DNA of 64,000 bases, from positions 28,122,947-28,186,946 of the forward strand of contig NW_004624747.1 of assembly GCF_000247695.1 (NCBI RefSeq). Reading direction: 5' to 3'. Origin of the DNA: Heterocephalus glaber. Lineage: Eukaryota > Chordata > Mammalia > Rodentia > Bathyergidae. Under the pieces are notes generated by a model that saw only the letters and a list, made by a program, of their open reading frames with translations, was not told the DNA's origin and did no database searches. Positions 34,301-46,300 of the stretch are shown here, in pieces. Both the position numbers and the translations under genes were made by a program. The number at the start of each line of letters is the position of its first letter. Position 1 is the stretch's first letter.

Positions 34301-37300
34301 GGCTCTTTGGAGGGTCTTTTTAAAGCCAAATTCTGAGCCAGGCACGGTGCTACATGCCTATAATCCAGCACTTGGGAAGCTGAGGCCAGAGGACTGCCAC
34401 AAGTTCAAGGCCAGCCTGGGATACATAGTGCTTTCAAACTTCACCCTGAACTACATAGTGAGACTCTGTCTCAAAAAAAAAAAAAAAAGCAAAATTCTGA
34501 TGCAGAGCATGAACAGAGGTAACCTGGCACTCATGGTCTGATGGTAATCCTTTGCACATATTCCACAAACAACCCAACACAACCCACACTGCCTAGCAGC
34601 CTCACAGGAGAGGTCACTACACAGGCTGGCTGTAGTCAGCCCTGGTTGTGCACACTGGTCGGGCCCATGGCCACAGGGCCTCTGTGTGCCTGAGTCCAGG
34701 GCTGCAGCAGGTACTTGCCTGTTCTAACTGCTGCTCCAGGGCCACTGCTGAGTCTGCCACCTTCTGCAGCTGCTCCCGTTCGGTCTCAAACTCTTCTAGC
34801 CTCCTGTGAAGATCCTCCTCCACCATTGTCTTTGCCTCCCGAATCTGCACAAAGGCTGCTTCCTGATCCAACATGTCAGCCTGGGCCCAGGAAACAGTAT
34901 TTAAAAAGCAGGGAAAACAGCAGCCTAGGGTTAGGGAAACCTGCTGGGCTGAAATGCCCTTTGTTCACATCTCTATCCTGTGTACAAGCTACTCAGTGAG
35001 GGGCTCATGCTGCTCACCTGCCACAGGGTGACTCCTAGCATGGGACTGACCCAAGGGAGTGGCAGGCAAACACCAGTGTTAAGAAGGGGGATCTGGGGCC
35101 GGGGATTTAGCTCAGTGGTTCTGCCGCCTGCCTCGCAAGTGCAAGAACCCAAGTTCGATCCCTGGCACCAAAAAAAAAAAAAAAGAAGGGGGATCTGCCT
35201 AGCACAGTGGTGCAAACTTGCAGCCCCAGCAACTTGGGAGGCTGAGGCAGGAAGATCACTTGAGCCCACAAGACTGACAACAGCTTGGGCAACAGCTAGA
35301 CCCAGGCTTAGAAAAAAAGAACTGGGATCAAGGGATGGATTAGCCTCCTTGGTATTTCTAGTGGGAGAACAGCGGGCAGCATGTTCCACCTTCCGGAATA
35401 TAGTACATAAAATTTTCTCTTTGACAAGACTGCTGCTCTGTATCACTTAGTAAAACAAAGTAAGAGAAGGAACCATAGGATATGGTACTCATTCCATTCT
35501 GACTGTGTGAATGAGACCTGGCATCTTAGTACATTTCTTAGGGAAAAAGACTAGTTAATAACTCAAAATGGGCCAGGGATTTAGCTCAGTGGCACCGTGC
35601 CTGCCTCAAAAGCAAGCATAAGGTCCTGAGTTTGATCCCTGGTACCAAAAAAAAACAATCTCAAAATGTTTTTGGTCTTTTTAACTGAGCCCTTTGCCAT
35701 TACATTGATATGATGATGACTCTCTTCCATTATCCAAGCCAAAGAGCCCCGTGATTCACACAGAAAAGGAGGCAGGTACAAAGTAGCAAGATGAGAAAAG
35801 AGAAAAGTCTGAGGAAAGTGGACTTTCTGTATGACTTTTTACAAAAGGGCAGGAACAAAACTTATAGCAGCACTCTCAGCACAAGGTGAGAGTGTTACAT
35901 GTTACAGTTTCTTCTTTATGTTTTCTAAAAAGGACATTAAACAAGTTTACTATCTATTTTATAAAAGAGGAAACCAGGCTCTGAGTGATTAAGAAATCTC
36001 CCAGGTTCTCACAGGCACAAAAAGCAAGCAGGAGGGCTGGGGATTTAGCTCAGTGGCACCATGTATCACGTAAAGATGACTGGGCAGACAGCAGCAGCAG
36101 TAATAAAGACCTCATGTGGTGCGGGAAGACGAACTAGCAACACAGGTGAAGTGTGTGGAATAAACACAAAAGCCTACACGAAGAAACACCATGTCATCCA
36201 GCATGCAAGACACAGCAAGACCCTGCTCCCCCCATCCACTCTTTCCAGCCCGGGCCCCAAGGTGACACCGACATGCAGGTCCAACACAGGGTGGGGCCCC
36301 TGAGCCCTACGCAGCTTTTAGAAACATCCATGTTTACATATATACATAATATAAGATGTATGCATGCTTATGTTTACGTGCACATATTATGCTTAGGACT
36401 AAGTGCAGTGTGTTTTCTCACTCTTGCCAGTGACACCAAAGGCAAACAGAAACTGGCACCCACCACAGCCCAACCCTCACCTCAATGCTCTGGAGCTGCA
36501 CAGCTATGCGCTCCTTCTCCTTGATGGACCTGTGCTGTGTCTCTGTCAGCTGCTGGGACAGAGACACATTCTCAAGCTTCAGGTGCTCCAGGAGGCCAGC
36601 CTGGGTCATCTGTCCAACCTTCAAAGAAAGACACGAGGGTAGAAAGCTGCGCAGCTTCAGACGTTAAGTGCAGAACAGCCTGTCCCAAGCTATCAGGGTA
36701 AGAGTCTCTGCCCACCAACAGCACCAGCTTCCCTCTTGATGGCCTGTGCAGCAGGGCCTGCCCCACCCCGGGACTCACCCACAGGCTGCCCTGCTCCAGT
36801 CTGGGGCCTGCCTCAGCTGACCGTCTCCCCATGAAAAGGGGCCTGGGGCCAGCTCCCCAGGGGCGAGGGCAACACTGACAGGCCTGTGGCTGGACTGCCC
36901 CCCCAACTCTAGTCCCAGCGGTTGTCTGGACTGAGGGTGGAAGGTGTGACAGTGAGGACAGCTTTGGGCTGAAAAGAAGCCGCTGGGGCAAGGGAAGGTG
37001 GCATGGCCGTGTGGTGTCGAGGCACAGAAGGACGGCAGTCTGCTCCACGCGTTTCACCCTGTGAACAGCTACTGGGAACCAAGGGAGAATTAGGGGCAAA
37101 CCAGCAAAAAACCCTAATTCCACAACAGTGAACCTGGGCACCAAAAGAAAGCAAGAAGGTTCTCAAACGGCCACTTCCTTTGGTTCCCCCTTTATTTCTG
37201 TCTTCCAAATTGCATTTCTGACTTGTTTACACAGAAAATCTTGCTCATTTCTCTAAATGCTTTACCCTGGTACAAATGCACTGCAGCTTGTGGTGCATTA

Positions 37301-40300
37301 ATTTGCATAATGACTGATGTTCAAGTACACTGGAGTATAAGAAATACTTTTCCATATGGTCCTTTAGCTTAAAAAATGTAATATAAACTTAAGAACACTT
37401 CTGCTTTGCATTTGTAAACTCTAGATAAAAAAGAAAAGGAGGGCCAGGGATTCAGCTCAGTGGTTCCAGCACCTGCCTTGCAAGCGCAAGGTCCCGTGTT
37501 CGATCCCCAGTACCAAAAAAAAAAAAAGAAAAGGAACATTTGGTGGAGATGGTATTTTATATGCTGTACTTGAAAAATAAAATTTCAATGAATCTGTAAT
37601 ATTTTATCTGGGGAAAAAAAAAAGCCCACAGTTAAATTTTCAGAAGGTTGACCAAAAGTACTCTTCAGCTACTTCACTCTAGGCACTAAGCTTCAGAGCA
37701 AAGTGCATTCCAGCAGCTTCCTGTTCCTCCCCTCATCTCCAAAGCACGCTACCTGAGACTGCCAGCCTCATGCCGACGTGCACATACATCAATGCCACCC
37801 CATCCAGTGACACACAGAATAACACATGTTCACCAAGATGCATTATATAAAAGTACAATTCCCAATGAGAAATGTAATTGTGTTGTATACCTACAATGTA
37901 CCAATAAAAGAATTTAATACAAAAAAAAAAAAAAAAGAATAACACATGTTCCCACATAAGGAGAACCAAAGGCTGGTGTGGCCAGCATCTAGTAACAAAG
38001 CAAAGAAAATGTCCTCTATACAGTCAAAAGAAAAGAAAAAAGAAAATGTCCTCTACAGGACCTGGAAGTAAGAGTTCACATAGGAATAATTTGGTGATTA
38101 TATATTCCTCAGTTCAAGCAGCCAAGGCCAGGAAGGGAACGCCTGCCATACTGTGTGCCTGATGGAGAATGTCACAGGGGAGGGATGCAGGGCAAGGCGC
38201 CCAGGTGGGGGACCCCTGAGACCCAGCAGGTGTGAATTTGAGGGAAGAGTTACCCTTCAAAAGAGGGCTGAAGCTGACTAGCAGAGCCTGGGGCATCCCA
38301 GAGCAGGCATTTCAGAATGAAAGACTCAGGTAGAAGCCAGAAGGCTCTGTGTGAGAAGGTCATGCAGAGGAGTACCCTGCACAGGAGGGGTACAGAGCAC
38401 ACTCATGGATAGCACACTTTAATGGAAACATCCTTTTAGTTTAAGATAAAAGTATGGTTCCCCAAGGTACAGGGCATATGCCTGTCGTGCTGAACGAAGT
38501 CCATGGGCCATACCTGGATATGGGCCACCTCACCCTGCAGCCTGACCCGGGCCTCCTGGGCCAGGGCAAGCTGCTCCTGGTACCACTGCCGGGCATGCTG
38601 CAGAGATGCGATCTCAGCCTGCGATGCCTGCAGCTTGCTGGTCAGCGTCGTGCGCTCCAGCTGCACTTGCTGGAGCTGGCTCTGCAGGGCTGCCATCTGC
38701 TGTCGGAGGTCATGCACTGAAAGGGAGAAAGCACAGACCACTTAGGCCTGCCAGCAGCACAGGAGGGCATGAGCTCTTTGGGCATCTGACAAGAAGCTGG
38801 CCCTACAGAGAGCAGGGAAGGTGGACCTGGCTATCTCAGGAGCCAGGCGCTACAAAGTTGCCACTGCACTGTGGATGTAGACCACTGCTCCTGGGAGACA
38901 CAGGGCTGGGTTCTGGCAAGCTTTCAGTCACATATTCATCAAGCCACGTGTAACCTTTATTTACATGTGGCTGTTTAAAGACACCTTAATATCTGTTTTC
39001 TTTCCTCAATATCGAGCTGATGGCCAGTAGCTATGAGTCAGCCATGGCTGCTGAGCAAAGTTCCCCTAACCAACACATCTTCTCCACTAATAGCTCACAG
39101 TCCCTCACACTGAGCACACCAGTGTTTGGGGGCATTTTAAGCAGCAAAACCACTGTGAGGAACAGACACACAAGTCTGGCCCTGAAAAGACTACAGAAAG
39201 GACCTAGCTCATAGCCTGAGCTGAGGGAAAGTCTTGGGGAAGGGAAGACCTGAGGCAAACAAGAGGGCAGCACACTCCTGCAGCCAGCCACAGGTACATT
39301 GGGAACTCAAGTTTTTGTCACTCTCCACATGTCCACAAAAGGCCACGAAGAGCTATGAGTACTGGATTGGGAGCTGCAAATAAATTTAAGCAAGTAGGCA
39401 AATTCAGTTATGGAATCTCAAGTACTGCAAACCAACTGTGTGCACGAGATTGCCATGGACACCCTGGCACTGCCTTCAAACCACCTGGCCATGGCTGTCA
39501 GCTACCAGCAAACGCAGCAGTAGAGTCCTGGGCCGGCTGCCCCCAACTCTTGCTGGTCTGCATGTGTGGCCAATTCTTAACATCAGCAAGGGCAGGGCAG
39601 GAGGAGCACAAAGGGAGCCAGGAAGGCGCTGATAGCCCAAATCACAGAACCAAAAACTCAGGTACTTTTATACCTAAATTATACCCCAAACTAAAGAATG
39701 CAGTTATCATTCCGAAGATATTTTTCAAAATTTTTATTTTTTAAAATGTATTTTATTGTCTGTCCATCCCCCCACCCCCCAGTAGTGGGGATCGAACTTA
39801 GGACCTTGCCCTTACCAGGCAGGCATGGAGCCACTGAGCTACATCCCTGGCCCATTTTACTGGTTTTTTGGAAACAGTCTCACTACGTGGCCCAGGTTGG
39901 CCGTGAACTCACAGAGATCCTCCTGCCTCAGTCTCCTGAGTGCTGGGATTACAGGCAAAGCCAATTTCTGAGACCTAACTCATTCCCCTGGATGTTCATG
40001 CAAAAATGTACAGAATCATGTCAGTTCAACCAAAGCTGTATTCACTTTAGCAAGTAGACACCCAGTATCAGTCATACGTTAATGCCACCTGCAGCTGAGT
40101 TCACCAGGAGGCCAGGTGCCAGGTCCAGCAGCAGCAGCTCGAGCCCAGCCTCACCTGTGTTGTCCTTGCTGAGGATGCTTCTCTGCATGTCCTCAACTTT
40201 GGCCATCAGTCTCCGGTACTGTTCCTCTGCCACCTGTAGGTCATTGTTTGAAGATGCCAGGCTGGCATTCTTGGCTTCCAACATGTTCTGCAGGTCAGTC

Positions 40301-43300
40301 ATGGCCTGCTCCAGGTCCCAGCAGGACTGCTTCAGGGTGTCCACCTCGGAGCTGAGGGAGTCCTGCTTCTGCTGGCTGCTGTGGCTCCGCTCTACCTGGG
40401 CCTGCAGCCTGGTGTGTAGGGCAGCCAGCTGGGCCTGCAGCTCTGCCTTTTCCTGAAGTGCCTGGAAGTATCAAGCAACCACACACTTTCAGAAAAGTGA
40501 GTCACTTCTGTCCAGTGTGTTAACAAGACTGCCAATACAGGGAGACAACCGTGACTCACAAGTGTGGCCAGTCCAGAGGCAGCTCACAAACACTTGCAAA
40601 ACTGTACCCAACAAAGAACCACACATTCTTTTCAAAGACTGGACAATCACACACTCAAACATCCCTTACCTGACTGGCCTCTAGTGATAAAGCCTCCAGC
40701 TGTCCTTCAAGTCTCATTTTTTCTTTAAGAACCTGCAACATTTCATCCTGTGCTTCAGCAAGGGAGCTCTCCATGGACACACTGAGGACAGAGGCACAAG
40801 GTCAAGAGATGGGATCATGCCAAGGATCCTTCTTTTAACACTTCACTCTGTTCCCCAATTCCACAAGCCCTGCTGTTCTCCCCCAAATTTTTAAAAATAA
40901 ATAAGTAGACTTCAGTAATGAGCTGAGCTCAGACAGAGTGGCCTCCCATAGGGGGCCTTTCCAGCAATTGCCACTGGAGCAGGCTCTGGAAGTATGAGCT
41001 TCATGAACATAAGTGTAGACACAGAGACAGGGCTACAAACACTGGAAGACAGTATGTGCCAATAACTCAAGCAGTTGCTGATTGGATCTGGGTCCTTTTT
41101 TTTTTTCTTGGTACTGGGGATCAAACTCGGGACCTTGCACTTGCAAGGCAGGCACAGTGCCACTGAGCTAAATCCCTAGCCCTAGATCTGATTCTACTTT
41201 CAAAGCACAGAGCTGTAAATGAAACGCTTTTGTGAACACTACAGGTGGTGTTAAGAAAGGAACACTGTGCCTGGCAATGGTCTGAGAGCAGTGCAGGAGG
41301 CTGAGCCACTGCCCACCTGCTGCAGATACTGTCTCTGCGGCTCTGCACCTCCCCGTTGACCTCCTGCCCCTGGTCTTGGTACTCTGCTGCCGAGGCCTGG
41401 AGGATATCCTTAATTGAAGGGAAATGGCCCAGGGTCTCTGTGGCAATCTCCTGGCCATTAACCATGTAGGCAGCTCCCTGTGTGACCATCATGTTCCCCA
41501 GGACACTGCAGGTTCCGCGGGTGGAGAGGCTGCTGTGTGAGGAGCTGTCACTCTCGTTTCCGTCGGCCTCTGACACACTGTCCCCAGTCAATGAGGCATT
41601 CTCAAGACGGCCATCAGTCTCGGGGGACAGGCTGACCTCAGACACCACTGAGGTGCTGCCCCTGCTCTGCTTCAGGGAGCTCCCAATACAGTCAGCAGCA
41701 GGAGCAAGGCCACCGGAACCACTTCCATCTTCAGTTCTATAATCAGCCAGAGACCGGATTTTGCTTGATCTGGAACTCTTTTTCTCCTTGGCATGTGTCA
41801 GCAGCCCTAAGCTGCCCACCTTGGGCCCCCGAGGGACGCTGGTGCGCAGGAAGGAGTACTCTTTGGTCATAGCTACAGTACTGGCCCTTGGCAAGTTTTC
41901 TGGGTGCAACATGAGCTCAGGATCAAGAGTGCTGAAGAGTCTCATTTTTGTTGAAGGTTGGCTGGACTGAGAAGGAAAACAAAAGCACAAAAATATGTTA
42001 AAATTTGCAAGCAGCATTCTAAAATTGTCACCCAGAGAGCCCGCACAACTAACATCTCTTGGCATGATGAACAGGCTTCCAGGAGCCCGGCAGGCACCCA
42101 GGCCCACTAATTCTCAAGCTCTCATGCTCCAGCAGGGCCTTGAGGCCACCTGGCCTGAAGCACACCTCTAAGAAGCGGCTTTTGGCACACTGCAACACCA
42201 GTTTTAGAGAAAGCCCCTCATACCACACTTCCTCCATGGAACTTCCCTGCCTCTTCGCCTATGTTTCCTCGTTCAGGTACTTTTTTTTTTTTTTTTTTTT
42301 CTGGTACCAAGGATCAAACTCAGGTCCTTCCACTTGCGAGGCAGGAGGCAGAACCACTGAGCTAAATCCCCGGCCCAAGTACTTTTTGAATTAAACAAAC
42401 AAACAAACAAACTTTTACCTATAACTACTTTAAACCTAAAAATCACTCAGGAATTGAGGATTGTTTCTTTTTTTTCTTTTTGGTACCAGAGATCGAACTT
42501 GGGACCTTGAGCTTTCAAGGCAGGCAGCGGAACCACTGAGCTAAATCCTCGGCCCTTAAGGATTGTTTCTTTACCTAGAGTCGAAGCCCTTTTTAAATTG
42601 CCATTTTAATTTAATTTTCAGATTTTTTTATCACTTTACTTGTTATTCTAAATGCTATCTTTAGGGCCGGGGATTTAGCCCAGTGACATCACTCCTGCCT
42701 CGCAAGCACAAGGTCCTGAGGTCGACCCTCAGTACCAAAAAAAAAAAAAAAAAATGCAAGGGATGGAAATACTGACAAAGAGGAGAGATGCTATAGTTAT
42801 TCCTAGGTGCTGATAATACCATGAAAAACTCCAAGAGTCAACTGAAAACAATTAGTCAGTTTATTAGATCAAATATGAAAGATTAGTAGTTACCCTGCTA
42901 TGATCAATCAAGAAATGAGTGGAAATAGGTACCATTTATGTTTTTTTGGTTTTTTCGATACCAGGGATCAAAGTCAGGAACTTGTCCTTGCAAAGCAGGC
43001 GTGGTGCCAATGAGCTAAACCCCCGGCCCATCTATCTCTTACTTTTTAATCTTGCATTACTATGTCAGTTATAACTTGCAAAGTGGCCTTGCTTGAGGTC
43101 AGGAGTATAGGAAAGACTCCTTTCCTTTTGTTATGTCAGCACAATTTTCCCTTGTGGAGAAATACTCAATCCTGTTACTCTACAAAATCAATGTAATCCC
43201 TGGGCTGGGGTAAACAGGGAAGGTTAAGAAACCTCATAAATGACATGGGACACAGCTGGATGTAGAAATGAGCAAGAGTGAGGATATAAGAAAAAGGAAA

Positions 43301-46300
43301 GACATCCCTTGTTCCTGGGTAGGAAGAACCAATATAGTGAAAATGGTCATACTTCCAAAACTACTATATAGATTCAATGCAATGTCAATTGAAATTCCAA
43401 CAATATGCTTCACAGAACTAGAGAAAACAATCCAAAAATTCATTTGGAACCAGAAGAGACCTAGAATAGCAAAAGCAATTCTAGGCAACAGACATGGCTG
43501 GGGGTATCACAACCCCCAACTTGAAACTATACTACAAAGTTACTGTGATAAAAACAGCATGGTACTGGCAAAGAAACAGACCCGAGGATCAGTGGAATAG
43601 ATTAGAAGATGCAGAAACAACTCCAGACATACTCAGCCACCTCATCTTTGACAAAGGAGCCAACCACCATCATTGGAGGAAAGATAGTCTCTTTAATAAA
43701 TGGTGCTGGAAAAACTGGATTTCAACCTGCCAAAGATTAAAACTAGACCCATACCTATCACCGTGCACTAAACTAAGATCGAAGTGGATTAAAGATCTAA
43801 ATATTAAGACAGAAACGCTAAACTTGCTGGAAGATAAGTTAGGTAGAACTCTTGAAGACACTGGCATAGGAAAAGACTTCATGAACAAAACCTCAGCAGC
43901 ACGGGAACTAGCAGAAAGAATCAACAACTGAGGTCTCATCTTATTAAAAAGCTTCTGCACTGCAAGAGAAGAGCTAAGAGACAACCTACAATGTGGGAAG
44001 AAATTTTTAGGAGCTGTACTTCAGACAAAGGTCTACTATCAAGAATATATAAAGAATTGAAAAAAATCAGACCCCCCCCAAATTCAAAGACCCAATTCAA
44101 AAATGGGCATCCGAAATGAACAGACATTTCTCAGACAAAGAAGTAAAAGCAGCAAATAAATATATGAATAAATGTTCAACATCACTGGTCATTCGAGAGA
44201 TGCAGATGAAAACAACACTGAGATTCCACCTCACCCCACAAAGAATGGCTGGTATCAAGAAATCAACCAATAACAAATGCTGGCAGGGGTGTGGAGAGAA
44301 AGGAACCCTTCTCCATTGTTGGTGGGAGTGCAGACTGGTGAAACCACTGTGGAAATCAGTATGGAGATACCTCAAAGAACTAGGACTAGAGGTCCCCTTT
44401 GACCCAGCTATTCCCCTCCTGGGTATCTTCCCCAAAGAATTAAAAGAATCATACCACAGCGATATATGCGCACCCATGTTTATAGCAGCACAGTTTGTAA
44501 TAGCTAAGGTTTGGAAACAGCCCATCAACTGGAAACTGGATAAAGAAGGTGTGTTTCTTTTTTATAAAATGGAGTACTACTCAGCCATAAAGAATGAGAA
44601 ACTAGAGTCATTTATAGCTAAATGCATGCATATTGAGGCCATACTCTTAAGTGAAATAAATAGGACACACATGTGTAAATACTGAATAGTTTCTCTAGTG
44701 TAAGAAACGGAAAGTGTAAATGAGGATTACAATGATTAAAATGAATAATTGATAATCTGAAATAGGAAAAGGTCCAAAAGTGTAGTGGTGGTGGGAGAGG
44801 AAGGGGAAAGGGAAGAAGGGAAAGGAAAAATTATGAGAAAAGAAAAAAAAAATGGAAACGAAGTCTGTGTAAACAGGGAAGGGTGGAGGGCGTGAAGAGC
44901 ACACAGGTAATGGGGAAAAAATAAGAACCAAGATGCATCATGTACAGGTACAAGCACCCAGTGATAAATGTAAATGTATTGTATACCTAAAATGTACCAA
45001 TGAAAGAATTTAGAAAAAAAAGAAATGAGCAAGAGCAGCTGGAAAACAACAGGAAGGGCGGGAGTAGGTGAAGGGGAGACGCAACCATCCAAGCATGGAC
45101 AGAGTCTATTGTGGGCAGTAACACTGTTCCAGGGAAAACACTGTCAACACACATCAAGAAGGGATTGTTTCCTGGCATATATGCAACTACACAGCCAAGG
45201 CACCCATGCACACAGGACAAAGACTCTGCACCCCAAACATGGGCCAAGGGGCCGCTGATTGAGGCCACTTCACCCTGAGTTTCATCATGGCGGAGGTGGA
45301 GAGGGGGATGGAGAACTACCTGAGAGGGTTAACTTTTTTGTTGTTCTTTTTTTGGTACCGGGGATCGAACTTGGGACTTGGTGCTTGCGTGGCAGACGCC
45401 AGAACCACTGAGCTAAACCCCCGGCCCTTAGAGAGGGTTAACTTTGAGATAGATGCGGCCTCCTAGGCTTCTCAGTGCTGCCTCTGGCCTTCCCAGAGGG
45501 CCTCTAGGGCAGGGGTAGCTGGTAGGGGGAGTATCTGGCCTCTTCCAATCTTTCTGCCCTAGCCCTTGGATGTGGAGTGGCTGAGAAGCAGGTAATGAGC
45601 TGGTCACACAGAATTGTCCTGTCAGGAACTAAGGAAGTGCCCTCCTATTTGAACTATTAGATATCATTTTTTATCTTTTATTATTAGATACATAGCTCTT
45701 CAAGATTTGGACTCTTACACTGAATGACTGACACCTTCCTCAATGGAAGGAGGCGCCTCCAAGGAGACCCAGGAACTGCTGTGGAGCCTCTGCCTCATCA
45801 CTGCCAAGGGAGAACCCCTAAGCCGAGTTTCAGTCTTCTCTTCCCAAATGTCAGCTCTTTCACCTGATGGCTGTGACATTTGTATCGCAGTTTGCAGGGA
45901 ATTTAACACAACACCCAATGGTTAGCACTTGCTGGTTCTTTGCCTCACTCACTATGACTATTTCTGGCAGGCCACCTAGAGAGGCTACCAAGCTCACCCC
46001 TGGCCAGGTGTGAGGCCCCATCTACTGGGCCTGGGGACCACTTCTCCCCAGACCAGAAATGCTGTTCCAGCAGCACTTCCTCTTGGGAGAATGTCAGCTA
46101 ACCCTGATGGAAACCATATGCAATCAAATTACCCACCGGAAGCCTCTTACGTCAGTTTAATTTTAAATGACTTCATTTGAAGATGTTCAAACACACAGAA
46201 AAATTAGAAGAACTATGAAAGAAACATTCATACACCTTTTGCCTAGTCGCTCAATATAATTTAAAAAACCACTTTAACTATGATCTCTGTGAGTTTACAC

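Larger units (their letters stand above)
34881..36480 (-). other. GOLGA3: GOLGA3 intron 9
   Basis: SINE-rich: young ID-like 35096-35185, B1-like 35195-35315, young ID-like 35570-35660 and an ID-like 5' fragment 36034-36060. No gene is seen in the rest. Confidence 0.75.
36619..38513 (-). other. GOLGA3: GOLGA3 intron 8
   Basis: Contains a young ID-like SINE (37440-37530) and a short L1 3' end (37836-37936). The GC-rich stretch 36660-37140 has a 190-codon minus-strand open frame (36572-37144), but it is unlike any known protein to me and spans exon 9 in another frame. I take it as chance. Confidence 0.7.

Noticed and set aside
36572..37144. A 190-codon minus-strand open frame
   Set aside because: It overlaps GOLGA3 exon 9 in another frame and is GC-rich chance sequence without homology I can see.
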